Assembly: GCF_030272615.1 (NCBI RefSeq)
Contig: NC_081412.1
Location: forward strand, 38,942,911 to 39,006,910
Reading direction: 5' to 3'
DNA length: 64,000 nucleotides
From: Cryptomeria japonica
Lineage: Eukaryota; Streptophyta; Pinopsida; Cupressales; Cupressaceae
Part shown: piece by piece, positions 56,401-63,243 of the stretch
Layout of the letters: the number at the start of each line of letters is the position of its first letter
Position numbering within the stretch: position 1 is the first letter of the stretch
Notes under the pieces: model-generated
What the model saw: the letters and a program-made list of their open reading frames with translations, nothing else
Told to the model about the DNA's origin: nothing
The model's database searches: none
Program-made: the position numbers and the translations under genes

Positions 56401-58498
56401 ATAAGGATGCTATTTATTTAACAATATCGATTGTAATGTTATATAGACTGTGAGACATTGAGAATCTTGAGTATCAATTTTCTACATGTACAGAGAGAGT
56501 AAGTAAAACAATTTAAAAGAATGAATTTTCATTCATTGGGAATTATTTCTATGTGGTTGTCAATGATTCCAACTTGTATGATTACAGTACATGATCTGTT
56601 TTTGTAAAGATCATTCTGCACATGAGAGCTTCGCTAGTATAGAAGAATGCATTGAGTTGAAAGGACTTTAGTTTTCCTGTGACCAAGTAGGAGATGTCAC
56701 CCTAGAGGGAAGAGACGTGGACTATGGGATAAGGAAGTCGATAAACAAGGAAAAAAGGGGGAAACAGGCATTGATATTCACAAAACAGCTCTATTCTTAA
56801 TATATTGAATAGGAGAAAGGAAAAAGGGCAAGGGGAGTAGATCAATCAAGTAGCAGCATCTATAAGAGCAGATCGACCCCTAGCACATATATAAGCTATG
56901 TTACCAGCAACGAGAAATGTGAAACATGACGGCAACGACAATGCAACGAAAACGGAATTTGAAAAGGTTGTGGATAAGAAACGAGAATATTGATTGTAAC
57001 AAAATGCCTGCTGAGGTATTTTCAAATCTCATGATCATAGGGATTTTTTAGTAGCTTAAGGAGAAATAGTGTCGCAGGCAGAAATCTTTAAAAGAAATAC
57101 TCAATTGATGTATGCAGGCTTTTAATGCAAATACACAGGCTCAGTCCAATTGCTTTCAGTTGGGAAATTGCTTGAACTAAACAATATGTTTTGTATGGCT
57201 TATTAATTACAAATATGGAACTTGGAACTGCATGCATTCAAATCAGCAACTGCTCAATGTCTTTTTGGCCCTCGATTAATATTACTGTACCAATCTTTAG
57301 TAGAGATGACTTAAGTTCTATTTGTTATCTTTGTAGTTTTGAAACTTGTAAAACATTTTGAAGAAAGCTAAGGTTCACTTTTAATTTACAACAAATGTAT
57401 CAGACACTCTAAATGTAATCTCACTTTACTGGAAACTGCAATTTACAAATTCTACTTTGCAAGCAGTTTTTTTTTCTCTTAGCATTTCTGTATTCAGTGT
57501 ACTTATGCTGATTCTGTGAATCTTTTAGATTCTTGTTTTCTGGTATCAATCATTTTTGTTTTTTTCCGTGTTTATGCCAATAACCCTTATTCTCTTGTCC
57601 TCTTTATTTAGTCATTTTGACTGAACTGGTTTGTAGCAGCATTTTACTTGATATTATAGAAGTATAAGGTAGAGTACGCTTTCCCTTTTGTAAACATATG
57701 GCTTAATTTTTTATACTTTGGGTGGATGCTTATAAGCCCATTTTTGAGAATATCTAAATATATTTGTACTTGGTTGTGGGATCAGTTGCTTAAGAAAAAT
57801 AATCTAAATAAACTGAATATATAGATGAAAAGAGAGAGGTAGGAAGCTTACCTCTAGGGTTTGATCAACCTTTGCTATTTATTTAACTTAATGTCTAAGA
57901 TATTGCTGAGCCAATATAATTTCCATCTCATTTCTCATCTTGGAAGTTTTCATTTGGTATTTTACATTGTGGAGTTTGCATGCCTAATTTTTGCTTTTAC
58001 AGGTTGTGAGAGGTGTTGTTGAAAGCCTTAAGATCATCACTCGTCATGCAAGTTCAAGGGTAGCTGAGTATGCATTTCATTATGCCAAGACACATGGTAG
58101 ACAAAGGGTATCAGCCATCCACAAGGCTAACATAATGAAGAAAACGGATGGACTTTTTCTGCAGGTCTCTTGGAACTACATTTGATAAATCATCTTGCTA
58201 GGACATTGGGTATTTTTATGCTTCTAAATTTTTGATGGAAGTGGAATGGCTGTTTACTCAAATACTAAGCATGTTCCATCCTGAGATATTGAGAGGAGTT
58301 GGTGTTGATTTCCAGTATAACTAACTTTGATAATACTTTCTTCATGCTAATATTTGATCCTGAAAGTTGTTTCTTTGGTGCTTACATCTATGCTCATAGT
58401 ATTGCCATTTCTCCTTTTTGCAGTGTTGTCGTGAAGTTGCAGAGAAGTACCCTGAAATTCAATATGAGGAGGTCATTATTGATAATTGTTGTATGATG
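23235..58498 (+). CDS. NAD-dependent isocitrate dehydrogenase, catalytic subunit, mitochondrial (exons 1-4, partial)
   Basis: The gene catalyses NAD-linked oxidative decarboxylation of isocitrate to 2-oxoglutarate in the mitochondrial citric acid cycle, as part of a hetero-oligomer with regulatory subunits. The coding exons are 23235-23450, 43745-44065, 58003-58164 and 58424-58498. They form one 258-codon frame that matches plant catalytic subunits (Arabidopsis IDH5/IDH6 type) through the conserved CCMM. Visible residues: FPGDGIGPE (57-65), [20 protein letters not shown] (116-135) with substrate-binding Ser129 and Arg135, NVRP (Arg145), ENTEGEYSG (catalytic Tyr173), IHKANIMK (catalytic Lys220) and IIDN (metal-binding Asp253). 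HRSLNLTLR and NVRPC mark the catalytic rather than the regulatory type. The family is about 370 residues, so about 110 remain beyond 64000. Introns are 20,294, 13,937 and 259 bp; the fourth exceeds 5.5 kb. Confidence 0.95.
23451..25199 (+). other. Intron 1, proximal part, no gene seen
   Basis: Intron sequence with no coding frame I would support. CAGATTTACAAA is repeated directly at about 24625 and 24655. The stretch 24600-25199 looks like worn repetitive sequence but could not be assigned to a family. Confidence 0.6.
25200..26984. mobile_element. LTR-like unit bounded by TGTGATGTCCCC..GGGGACATTACA
   Basis: The left border TGTGATGTCCCC and right border AAAAGGGGACATTACA form ~12-bp inverted ends that begin TG and end CA. 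The same ends occur in units in intron 2. A TATA-like CTATTTAAG near 26291 could be an LTR promoter on the + strand. The flanking 5-mers (TAACA, TTTGT) do not match, so this may be a recombinant or decayed solo LTR. No coding region is visible. Confidence 0.5.
27113..27714 (+). repeat. Intron segment duplicated at 41076-41325
   Basis: With the solo LTR at 27164-27525 set aside, this segment matches 41076-41325 in the same orientation. Shared phrases include TTAATTTAGTTCTTA, TATGGCCA.GAGCCATA, GCCTTAAAATGTTGG and CCCTCTCCTTTGCTTG. The copies are about 14 kb apart in the same intron. Either an intron segment was duplicated or both are copies of an unrecognised repeat. Confidence 0.75.
27164..27525 (-). 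mobile_element. Short solo LTR (362 bp) with CTTAT target duplication
   Basis: It begins TGTTGGAGTAATTAGG and ends TCACACTAACA. CTTAT flanks it on both sides (27159-27163 and 27526-27530), and the paralogous segment near 41120 shows an uninterrupted site. On the minus strand it has a CTTTATAAGC TATA-like box and a downstream CAATAAAT, so it reads as an LTR in minus orientation. It could also be the remnant of a TRIM-type element. It looks whole as an LTR. Confidence 0.85.
27943..29600 (-). mobile_element. Copia-type 3' LTR with a short internal remnant
   Basis: An LTR at 27943-29058 begins TGTTGGAATCAAGG and ends CTTGCCAACA. It is followed by ACCTCCCCCTTTGACATTG, which on minus is a polypurine tract (AAGGGGGAGGT) leading into the LTR. 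The block GTGGAAAACCAGGTCAAGGG / AACCACGGTG matches copia LTRs at 8679 and 59494. Up to about 29600 some non-coding 3' interior remains, with a second CCCCCTAAG tract. No pol domain and no second LTR are visible; the element is a fragment. Confidence 0.7.
29601..30639. other. Intron 1 stretch without recognisable features
   Basis: AT-rich intron DNA. I see no coding region, terminal repeat or known element. The right edge leads into the GACTCG-rich end of the hAT transposon. Confidence 0.5.
30640..34669 (-). mobile_element. hAT-superfamily DNA transposon, inactive, minus strand
   Basis: The interior encodes a BED-finger, DUF659 and hAT C-terminal transposase. Both ends are rich in GACTCG / CGAGTC motifs: CGGACTCG at 30640-30647 and, inverted, CGAGTCCG at 34662-34669, with further copies such as GACTCGCC, GGACTCGCGG and GGTGAGTCTGGCGAGTC. 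Such subterminal motifs are typical transposase-binding sites of hAT elements. The outer borders are approximate because no clean 8-bp target duplication was found. A premature stop and missing pieces in the transposase make it non-autonomous. Confidence 0.75.
30981..33895 (-). pseudogene. hAT transposase (BED finger, DUF659, hAT dimerisation domain), decayed
   Basis: It starts near 33895 with [24 protein letters not shown] at 33801-33803 interrupts the BED finger where the first zinc-binding Cys is expected, just before [10 protein letters not shown]. After it the frame runs through [20 protein letters not shown] (about 33715-33770) and an Ala/Ser-rich linker. DUF659 follows, with [12 protein letters not shown] (about 33130) and [20 protein letters not shown] (about 32770-32825). 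Then come [21 protein letters not shown] (about 32500-32565), [19 protein letters not shown] and, at about 31350-31565, the dimerisation domain [20 protein letters not shown] followed by [11 protein letters not shown]. Short AT-rich gaps such as about 33160-33282 may be introns. The product would cut and paste the element; this copy is broken. Confidence 0.85.
34670..35204. other. Intron 1 stretch with scattered GACTCG/CTCGC motifs
   Basis: No gene is seen. CTCGCTGC, ACTCGGCAGTGAG and AACTCGCAG motifs near 34875-34950 recall the ends of the hAT element, as does CGAGTTTTT near 39584 beyond the next insertion. This may be debris of a second, related element. Confidence 0.4.
35205..35245. repeat. 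Perfect 18-bp inverted repeat beside an insertion site
   Basis: GTATATTAAAAATTATTA (35205-35222), spacer CACCG, then the exact reverse complement (35228-35245). The right arm overlaps the ATACA target duplication (35242-35246) of the element that starts at 35247. Confidence 0.9.
35678..37290. repeat. Array of 11 palindromes, period ~167 or ~177 bp
   Basis: TCGCTCCTGACCCTTCC-type units start at 35678, 35714, 35880, 36056, 36232, 36399, 36567, 36734, 36910, 37077 and 37254. The steps are 36, 166, 176, 176, 167, 168, 167, 176, 167 and 177. Each unit folds as TCGCTC-CT-GACCCTT / loop / AAGGGTC-CA-GAGCGA, with a two-base internal mismatch. The sequence between units is far less conserved. Confidence 0.92.
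37623..37630 (+). promoter_or_regulatory. TATA box (TATATAAG) downstream of the hairpin array
   Basis: TATATAAG follows CAAGTCGGCC (about 37588) and a GAGCACCC context. The related unit has TATATAAAG at 49897 after two AAGTCGGCC motifs. Conserved splice-like signals follow in both units: GTATGA at 37924 and TTTTGTGTAG ending 38112. Confidence 0.55.
39811..40634 (-). mobile_element. 824-bp LINE-type retroposon with a single ORF
   Basis: A perfect 13-bp direct repeat, GTTCAGATATGTT, flanks the insert (39798-39810 and 40635-40647), a length typical of LINE-machinery target duplications. On the minus strand the insert starts ATTGCCTTAGAATC, holds an open 203-codon frame, then a GT-rich tail region and a 3' end ..CGTAATCAAA. 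It lacks endonuclease and reverse transcriptase, so it resembles ORF1-only 'half-LINE' elements or a LINE-mobilised transcript. The exact duplication and open frame suggest a fairly recent insertion. Confidence 0.8.
40003..40614 (-). CDS. 203-residue coiled-coil protein of the retroposon
   Basis: A complete open frame from ATG at 40614 ([19 protein letters not shown]) to a stop at 40003. The N-terminal half is highly charged, rich in Glu, Lys and Asp ([20 protein letters not shown], about residues 62-81), and likely forms a coiled coil. The middle is more hydrophobic ([19 protein letters not shown]). It then has a Pro/Asp-rich linker, a basic [13 protein letters not shown] patch and a heptad-like end ([20 protein letters not shown]). 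No zinc knuckle, nuclease or RT motif is visible. A coiled-coil, basic protein in a LINE-type insert suggests an ORF1-like RNA-binding role, but the family is not recognised. The ATG lies only ~20 bp from the element's 5' end. It is antisense to the host gene. Confidence 0.55.
   Translation of the reverse strand: MVIEQEKNKEFEKEMDKENLSKDKGDAGEGLILDNLKNLSEVRMGFDRWAYEGIKNLEKNGKQWEEKRKKEDRDQKQWKKEVEENAKKMEAQIGNLDEGKTAMKNLLVMIPDILTAVTKNLEEISKVLEGSSTPKPVVDLDIDEDAIETRTVESAPGGAAKRTRASMKKVVVASSKEIPKLRDNIKELHGISGNLANALKNIK
40648..42580. other. Intron 1 distal stretch; holds the 41076-41325 duplicate
   Basis: No gene is seen. Positions 41076-41325 are the uninterrupted paralogue of 27113-27714. The rest is AT-rich unassigned intron sequence. 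Confidence 0.5.
42690..43025. repeat. Cluster of perfect palindromes and short tandem repeats
   Basis: GTTATCATATGATAAC (near 42758), ATCAAGACATGTCTTGAT (near 42956) and TCAAGGCATGCCTTGA (near 42998) are perfect palindromes. TTAGTTATCATATGATAG- and GACATGTC-type variants lie between them. A ~50-bp unit with TTATCGGTTGTTAA and GCATTTGACGTGA(T/C)CCGAT occurs twice, plus a partial third, at about 42820-42920. This may be the U3 of an unrecognised LTR or a regulatory/cruciform-prone block. Confidence 0.7.
43026..43744 (+). other. Intron 1 terminal part
   Basis: Ordinary-looking intron sequence without a recognisable element. It ends in a T-rich stretch and TTTTGACTGCAG before exon 2. Confidence 0.6.
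43745..44065 (+). CDS. Exon 2: substrate-binding core
   Basis: It encodes residues 73-179 between TTGACTGCAG| and CATCAG|GTGAAC, phase 0 on both sides. It contains [20 protein letters not shown], the KGPMATP loop, the phosphate/substrate-site segment [17 protein letters not shown] and the highly conserved [12 protein letters not shown] with the catalytic Tyr. There are no stops or frame changes. Near-identity to angiosperm homologues argues for a functional gene under purifying selection despite the repeat-filled introns. Confidence 0.95.
44240..44530. repeat. Tandem duplication, ~153 bp x 2, spanning an LTR start
   Basis: CTCTTTCTTTTGCTAGTTGG starts at 44245 and again at 44398. The two units agree at nearly every base; one has TGTAATGCCCC and the other TGTAATGTCCCC. 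Each unit joins flanking intron sequence to the start of an element of the TGTAATG(T/C)CCCC family, so the duplication followed the insertion. Confidence 0.85.
45100..45304. repeat. TATG/TACG microsatellite
   Basis: A long run of ATGTATGTA, CGTACGTA and GCATGCATG words with a TATATATATA core at the left. Both strands are open for long distances only because the period is four. A shorter piece of similar type resumes at about 46700-46735, on the other side of an insertion. Confidence 0.9.
45311..46697. mobile_element. Putative TIR element inside the microsatellite
   Basis: The left end CACAAGGTTC..TTCAAGTTTG and the right end ..CAAGTT.. / GAACCTTGTG are inverted copies (about 10 bp exact, then imperfect). 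Extremely AT-rich non-coding sequence (45880-46610) fills the middle. The flanks on both sides are TATG-type microsatellite. No clean target duplication was found, so the superfamily is undecided (hAT or Mutator-like possible). Confidence 0.5.
47661..49581. repeat. Array of 13 palindromes, period 165-168 bp
   Basis: TCGCTCCTGTCCCT-type units start at 47661, 47837, 48004, 48170, 48213, 48380, 48546, 48713, 48879, 49045, 49212, 49377 and 49545. The steps are 176, 167, 166, 43, 167, 166, 167, 166, 166, 167, 165 and 168. Each folds as TCGCTC-CT-GTCCCT / 5-nt loop / AGGGAC-CA-G(G/A)GCGA. Two units have GTCCTT paired with AAGGAC, a change on both arms. Confidence 0.93.
49897..49905 (+). promoter_or_regulatory. 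TATA box (TATATAAAG) of the unit's coding region
   Basis: It lies ~500 bp before the ATG at 50407, after AAGTCGGCC at about 49813 and 49861. The leader has GAG|GTATGG at 50189 and TTGTGTAG ending 50398, a likely 210-nt intron. The same signals occur at the same places in the unit at 35247-39475 (189 nt), so the arrangement is conserved in the family. Confidence 0.6.
50407..53625 (+). pseudogene. Coding region of the 7.5-kb unit, unrecognised protein, broken
   Basis: Long open stretches in this interval encode a protein starting [13 protein letters not shown]. Visible parts are: an N-terminal globular region with [17 protein letters not shown] and [20 protein letters not shown]; a central region with [21 protein letters not shown] and [19 protein letters not shown]; then a Lys/Glu/Ser-rich linker with repeats of SEGN; and coiled-coil-like C-terminal parts ([20 protein letters not shown]; then a mostly helical acidic tail). 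No protease, integrase, RT, capsid zinc knuckle or transposase motif is seen. The overall layout recalls uncharacterised plant transposon-associated proteins, but I do not recognise the family. It is broken by about two interruptions and treated as a fossil. Confidence 0.6.
53737..53754. promoter_or_regulatory. Palindromic telo-box AAACCCTAATTAGGGTTT
   Basis: A perfect 18-bp palindrome of two plant telo-box motifs (AAACCCTA / TAGGGTTT). It sits ~80 bp before a CTATATATACC TATA-like sequence, after TGTAATA. The same palindrome occurs at 38496-38513 in the sister unit, before CTATATAAGCC. Confidence 0.75.
54675..55057. repeat. Direct duplication of ~170 bp next to the 7.5-kb unit
   Basis: CAAGTCATT.GGCCCCTTGGCC and GGCCGGTACTGCTGCATCTT-like phrases at 54675-54835 recur at about 54910-55057. 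The second copy also contains GATACTGGGAGACTGTCTTCCTCAA uninterrupted, while in the first copy the 7.5-kb unit splits it after GACTGTCTTCC (47207). Confidence 0.85.
55575..55755. repeat. Tandem repeat, ~36-40 bp x 5
   Basis: TCTGCCCTTTGAAAGAG followed by YACAAYYCTTCATCATT recurs about five times, with slight length variation. It is part of the inner TGTAATG(T/C)CCCC unit. Confidence 0.8.
56381..58002 (+). other. Intron 2 distal part
   Basis: Ordinary intron DNA without recognisable elements. T-rich sequence and TTTGCTTTTACAG lead into exon 3. Confidence 0.6.
58003..58164 (+). CDS. Exon 3: catalytic-lysine segment
   Basis: It encodes residues 180-233 ([15 protein letters not shown] to KTDGLFLQ), bounded by GCTTTTACAG| and CTGCAG|GTCTCT, phase 0. 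It contains AIHKANIMK with the catalytic Lys220. The frame is intact. Confidence 0.95.
58165..58423 (+). other. Intron 3 (259 bp)
   Basis: GTCTCT..TTTTTGCAG, the only intron of ordinary size seen in this gene. It contains no repeat. Confidence 0.9.
58424..58498 (+). CDS. Exon 4: metal-site segment
   Basis: It encodes residues 234-258 ([12 protein letters not shown] to IIDNCCMM), bounded by CTTTTTGCAG| and ATGATG|GTATGT, phase 0. The Asp of IIDN is a divalent-metal ligand in this family. The next conserved block of the family (VMPNLYGDI) is not found up to 64000, so the following exon lies outside the window. Confidence 0.93.
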
Positions 58499-59493
58499 GT
58501 ATGTTCAATTTTCTTTCTACTCTTATCAGATATAATCTTAAATTCAATGTTATTCTTTTTGACAAAATCAGAGTTTGTGATAAAAAGCGCGATGAATTCA
58601 AATACCTGGTTTAAAATGGGCAAAACTCGACAAGGAACTAAGAAATGAACTATTTGTATAAATAGATTAAAAATAAATAATTTTATTATTACATGCCAAA
58701 TATAATGCACAGAGAAATTAATTGATGTATTACATTATCACAATGCCAATTATAAAAAATTGCAGAGAATTCAGAAAAAAATGCAATTTCAATTTTATCT
58801 AACGTGGTTCTTGTAAGGAAAGGTCTATAGTAGGATGTTTCATTGTGGAGCATGGCCTTCTATTTTGCGGATGGCTTTTTGTTATTTACCTAAATACTCA
58901 GTGGGGTATAAATCAAATGAAATGCCCTCCTTAGGGTAACTTTTAAGAAACCTTTTAATGTTGATCAAAAAATGTTTGATATGCATGTGCTTTGCCTTCA
59001 GTGTAAAAGGAACTGAAGAAAAATATAGGTAATATAGAAAACTCATAACAAATTTTTTCGAACATCTTGGGAAATGGCATGGTAAATGTGGTGAGCAGTG
59101 ATTACTTGGGATTAAATGCAAGGTTCTCAATTGTCACGCTACCACTGCCATGTGGCAAAAAACATGTTAGAGGCCATGCATACAAGTAGTATGACTTAAA
59201 GATTTCAAGTAGCACTATGCTCAATATTAGAGAACTTTTTTGATTCTAAGGGCAAATTGCACATGGTGGCATTTTGATCTAGTGGCACTATGCTCAATAG
59301 TAGAAAACTTTTTTGATTGTAAGGGGAAATTGCACATGGTGGCATTTTGATCTTTCATTATGTGTGAAAACAACCATTACATTTGCAATTGCCCATGGAT
59401 ATATGGATAAGCTCTTATAGAGCTCAATTATCATGTCAAATATAAATTTACTCATCACAGGGATAGCCAGAGTTAATCTAGTCATAGCGGGGA
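58499..59493 (+). other. Start of intron 4
   Basis: Begins GTATGT. No gene is seen. It contains the 73-bp tandem duplication at 59208-59354. The intron continues past 64000 and hosts the copia element at 59494. Confidence 0.7.
59208..59354. repeat. Tandem duplication, ~73 bp x 2
   Basis: GCACTATGCTCAATA..AACTTTTTTGATT..AAATTGCACATGGTGGCATTTTGATCT occurs twice head to tail, with few differences. Confidence 0.85.
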
Positions 59494-60078
59494 TGATGGT
59501 ATGATGAAAGAATAAGTATCTGGTAGAATACAAAGAGGGGGGGGAATCAGTATACTGAAAAACTGATACAAAGTTCCTCAACTCAAATTCAATCACAAAA
59601 TAAACTTATCACTGTCAAGATCAATAATCATAAGAATACTTGACATCAACCGGTTTGACTGTTATGACAACTTTAACAGTAAAACAACTTTAATCTTTGT
59701 AAACATCAACAATGCTTAATCATATCTCAACATATTCATCTCTCAATGCTTCTAGTTATCATGCCTTATTAGAAATTAATTAAATCAACAAATAAGATCA
59801 TAACCACAAAAACATTCACCACTTGACACAAATGTTTATACGTGGAAAACCCAAATAGGTAAAAACCACGGTGAGATGAGACTCACAAGGATAGCTATCT
59901 GAACTCTTCTGATATTCGCTCTATTAGGAGCCAAACCTGTTAAAGCTTTACAATAAGTCCTGTTAAGAACTAATTCCGGTTAGGAATCACCCGGTTAAGG
60001 GATTTACAAATATGCCTTGATGAAAAGCGCTATACCTTGTTAGGAGTAACCTCGCTGGAGGATTTAAGAATCCAAGCT

Positions 60079-63000
60079 TAATAAAACATTTCCTACCAAA
60101 ACCTATCTTCATCAGATGTGTATGAAGCCGTTCATGCCATGCTTTGGGTGCCTGCTTTAATCTGTACAAAGCTTTATGCAATCTACATGCCATGTCTTCC
60201 TTATCCGTCAATGCATAACCATCAGGCTGCTCTATAAAAACTTCTTCCAATATCCCATTCAAAAATGCAGACTTAACATCCATCTGGTATACCTTGAACT
60301 TCTTATGAGCTGCAAATGCATGTAAAGTTCAGACACCTTCCAGTCTTGCTACTGGTGCAAAAGTTTCTCCATAATCTTCTCCTTCTTGTGCATAACCTTT
60401 GTAGACTAATCTTGCCTTGTTGCGAACTACAACACCATCTTCATTTAACTTGTTTCTGAACACCCATTTAGTACCTATAACATTCTTGTTTACTGGTTGG
60501 GGGTACCAGGGTCCAAGTGTTATTCTTCTCAATTTGATCTAATTCTTCCTCCATAGCTTAAACCCAATGATCATCACCAAATGCCTCCTTAGCACTTCTA
60601 GGTTCAAAGGTGGAGATCATGCAAGAGTTCTCTCTTATTCTCCTTCTGGTTAGTACTCCAACATCCTTATCCCCAATAATTTGTTTAGGACTGTGATTCA
60701 GTCTTACATACCTAGGAATAACATGATCATTCTCTTCAGGTTCAGCTTCTTCATTATCATCTTCTTTTGAATTTATTTGTTCTAGTTGAACAAGTACATC
60801 AAGATTTGCTTTATTGGTTTCTAATTTAACAGTTTCAGGTTCCAAAAGCAAAATGCAAGGATCTTCATCCTTTTGTTTTGAAGTGGTTCCTTTTGAGACT
60901 TCAGGACATTCATCTACACGAACATCAACACTCTCAACAATTCTTTGTGTCCGGTTGTTGAAGCATTTATAGGCCTTACTCTTGGTGGGATAGCCAATAT
61001 ATATGCTTTCATCACTCTTAGCTTCAAACTTGCTTTAGTAATCACCTCTCTTAATAAAACATTTACTACCAAAGATCTTAAAATAGCTAACATCAGGTGA
61101 TCTTCCATACCAATACTCATAAGGGGTCTTGTCCTTACCTCTTTTCACCTGAACTCGGTTCATTGTGTAGACCGCTGTACTTACAACTTCTCTCCAAAAT
61201 GTTTTCGCCACACCTCCTTGTATCAACATAGTCCTAGCAGCTTCAACCATTGACCAGTTGTTTCTCTCTGCTCTACCATTCTGCTGCGGTGTCCTTGGTG
61301 CAGAAAGCTGCCGCTTGATACCATTCTCATTACAGTGCTTAGTGAATTCCTCAGAAGTAAATTCACCGCCTTGATCTGTTCTCAGACATTTTAGCTTTTT
61401 GCCACTCTCCCACTCTCTTTCTCAGCTAAGGCTCTGAATGCCTTGAATTTACCAAAAACTTCATGCTTATCCTTCAAGAATGTGGCCCACATCATCCTTG
61501 AACAATCATCAGTGAAGATCATGAAATATCTGTCACCTTGAATGTTTCTTGTTCTTATTGGTCCACAGAGATCTGTATGAACCAAATCTAACAAGTGCTC
61601 CGCTGAGGACTTGCTCTTGAAAGTTAAATAAGTCATCTTTCCTAACTGACATTCTTTACACAACGCATTAACCAGTTTGTCTAGTTGAGGCAGACCTCTT
61701 ATGGTCTTAGACTTGCTTACTTTAACAATATTGTCAAAATTTATATGACAAAATCTCCTATGCCAAAGCCAACTATCATCTATCTTTGCTATCAAACAGT
61801 TGCTAACTTTAGGATTAAGATGAAATAGATTACCTCTGGTCTGTTTACCGGTTGCAATCAATTCACCTTTGTTGTCAAAGATTTTGCACATTCCATTTCT
61901 AAACTCCAGTGGGTATCCTCTGTCATTTAGTTGTGCCACACTTAGAAGATTGTGCTTTATGCCTTCAACACAATAGACATCATCAGCACTGCTCTTCCCA
62001 TTAAGAGAAATAACTCCCTTATAGGGTGAGTCATTGCCAATTTGACAACACTGCCATCAAATTCCTTCAGGGAAAGAAATTTGCTCCGATCACTCGTCAT
62101 GTGATGTGAACAACCACTATCAATGATCCAATCATCAGAGTTATCCATCCTGGATACTAGTGCCTTCTGATCTGATATTTCTTCCTTAATAGCTACAAAC
62201 ACAATATCTTCACTAACATCATCATCAGATTCTTCATCAGTAATACCACTGACAATAGCTACAAGACAATCTCTCTTGCCTTTACCCTTATACTTCTTAA
62301 ATTTGTCTCTCTTGTATTCATTTTCACCATTAGGGCAATTAGCTGCTATATGACCAATCTTGTTGCATGCAAAACATTTTAAAGGTAGCTTACCTTTATA
62401 TTTACCAGTGCCTCTAGGAAGTCGTTTTGCCAACAATGCTTCAAGTTCCACTAAGCTGTCTTCATCATCAACATCTCTGCTGGATCTAGATTCATAACCA
62501 TGACTAGCATCTCTACTTTTTCTTACAGATGGGTTAGAGACAGAAGCTCTGAATGCAGATTCTGATTTCTGTACACTACCATCATATCCATTTAGTTCAA
62601 AAGCAGTAAGTTTGCCAATAATAGAGTCAAGAGATACCTTAGTTTTGTAAATGGACTTCAGCTCCTGAATAGCTGCAACTCGGATAGTATAGACCGGTAG
62701 CAGGGTTCTCAGTACCTTACTGATCACTGTGGCATCTTCCATTTTCCCTCCTGCACTCTTTATTTCTCCAACTATTTCTTTTATCCTTTGACCATACTGC
62801 TGGATATTCTCACCTTCAAACATTCTCATATCATCAAACTTTCCTCTTAGACTCTCCTCTTTAGCAATCTTAACATGTTCATCACCGCTATAAATATCTT
62901 CAAGTTTTTTCTATACTTCATATGCAGTTTGAAGACCATGAACATTCACATATTCAGCATCTGACAGGGAACTGATAATGGCCTCTAATGCTTGATGATT
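60079..63000 (-). pseudogene. Copia gag-pol region, broken
   Basis: Parts on the minus strand: gag (about 62330-62990) with the complete zinc knuckle CFACNKIGHIAANC (62335-62379); protease with DDWIIDSGCSHHMTSDRSKF (about 62080-62140); GAG-pre-integrase WLWHRRFCHINFDN and CKECQLGK (about 61640-61790); integrase core HTDLCGPIRTRNIQGDRYF and FTDDCSRM (about 61490-61580), continuing to about 61035; reverse transcriptase VIGTKWVFRNKLNEDGVVVR (about 60425-60485) and MDVKSAFLNGILEEVFIEQP (60224-60283). The part order is that of Ty1/copia. RNase H is not recognised. Fossil with several breaks. Confidence 0.85.
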
Positions 63001-63243
63001 TTCTTGCTGTTCTCTCTTATGATCATCAGTCAGGGTTCCAGTAGGTGTAATATACTTAGTTTCTATATGATCCCAATACTAACTTCCAAGACTCTTAATG
63101 TAAATCTTCATTCTGTCGCTCCATATTCTATAGTTATCTTTGTTGAACTTCGGACCTTCTTTCTTCATCACGATCTACAAGATCTTTTCCTCAAGCTGTT
63201 AGGCTTTTAGATTAAAGAGGACCTGAGATGCTCTGATACCAAT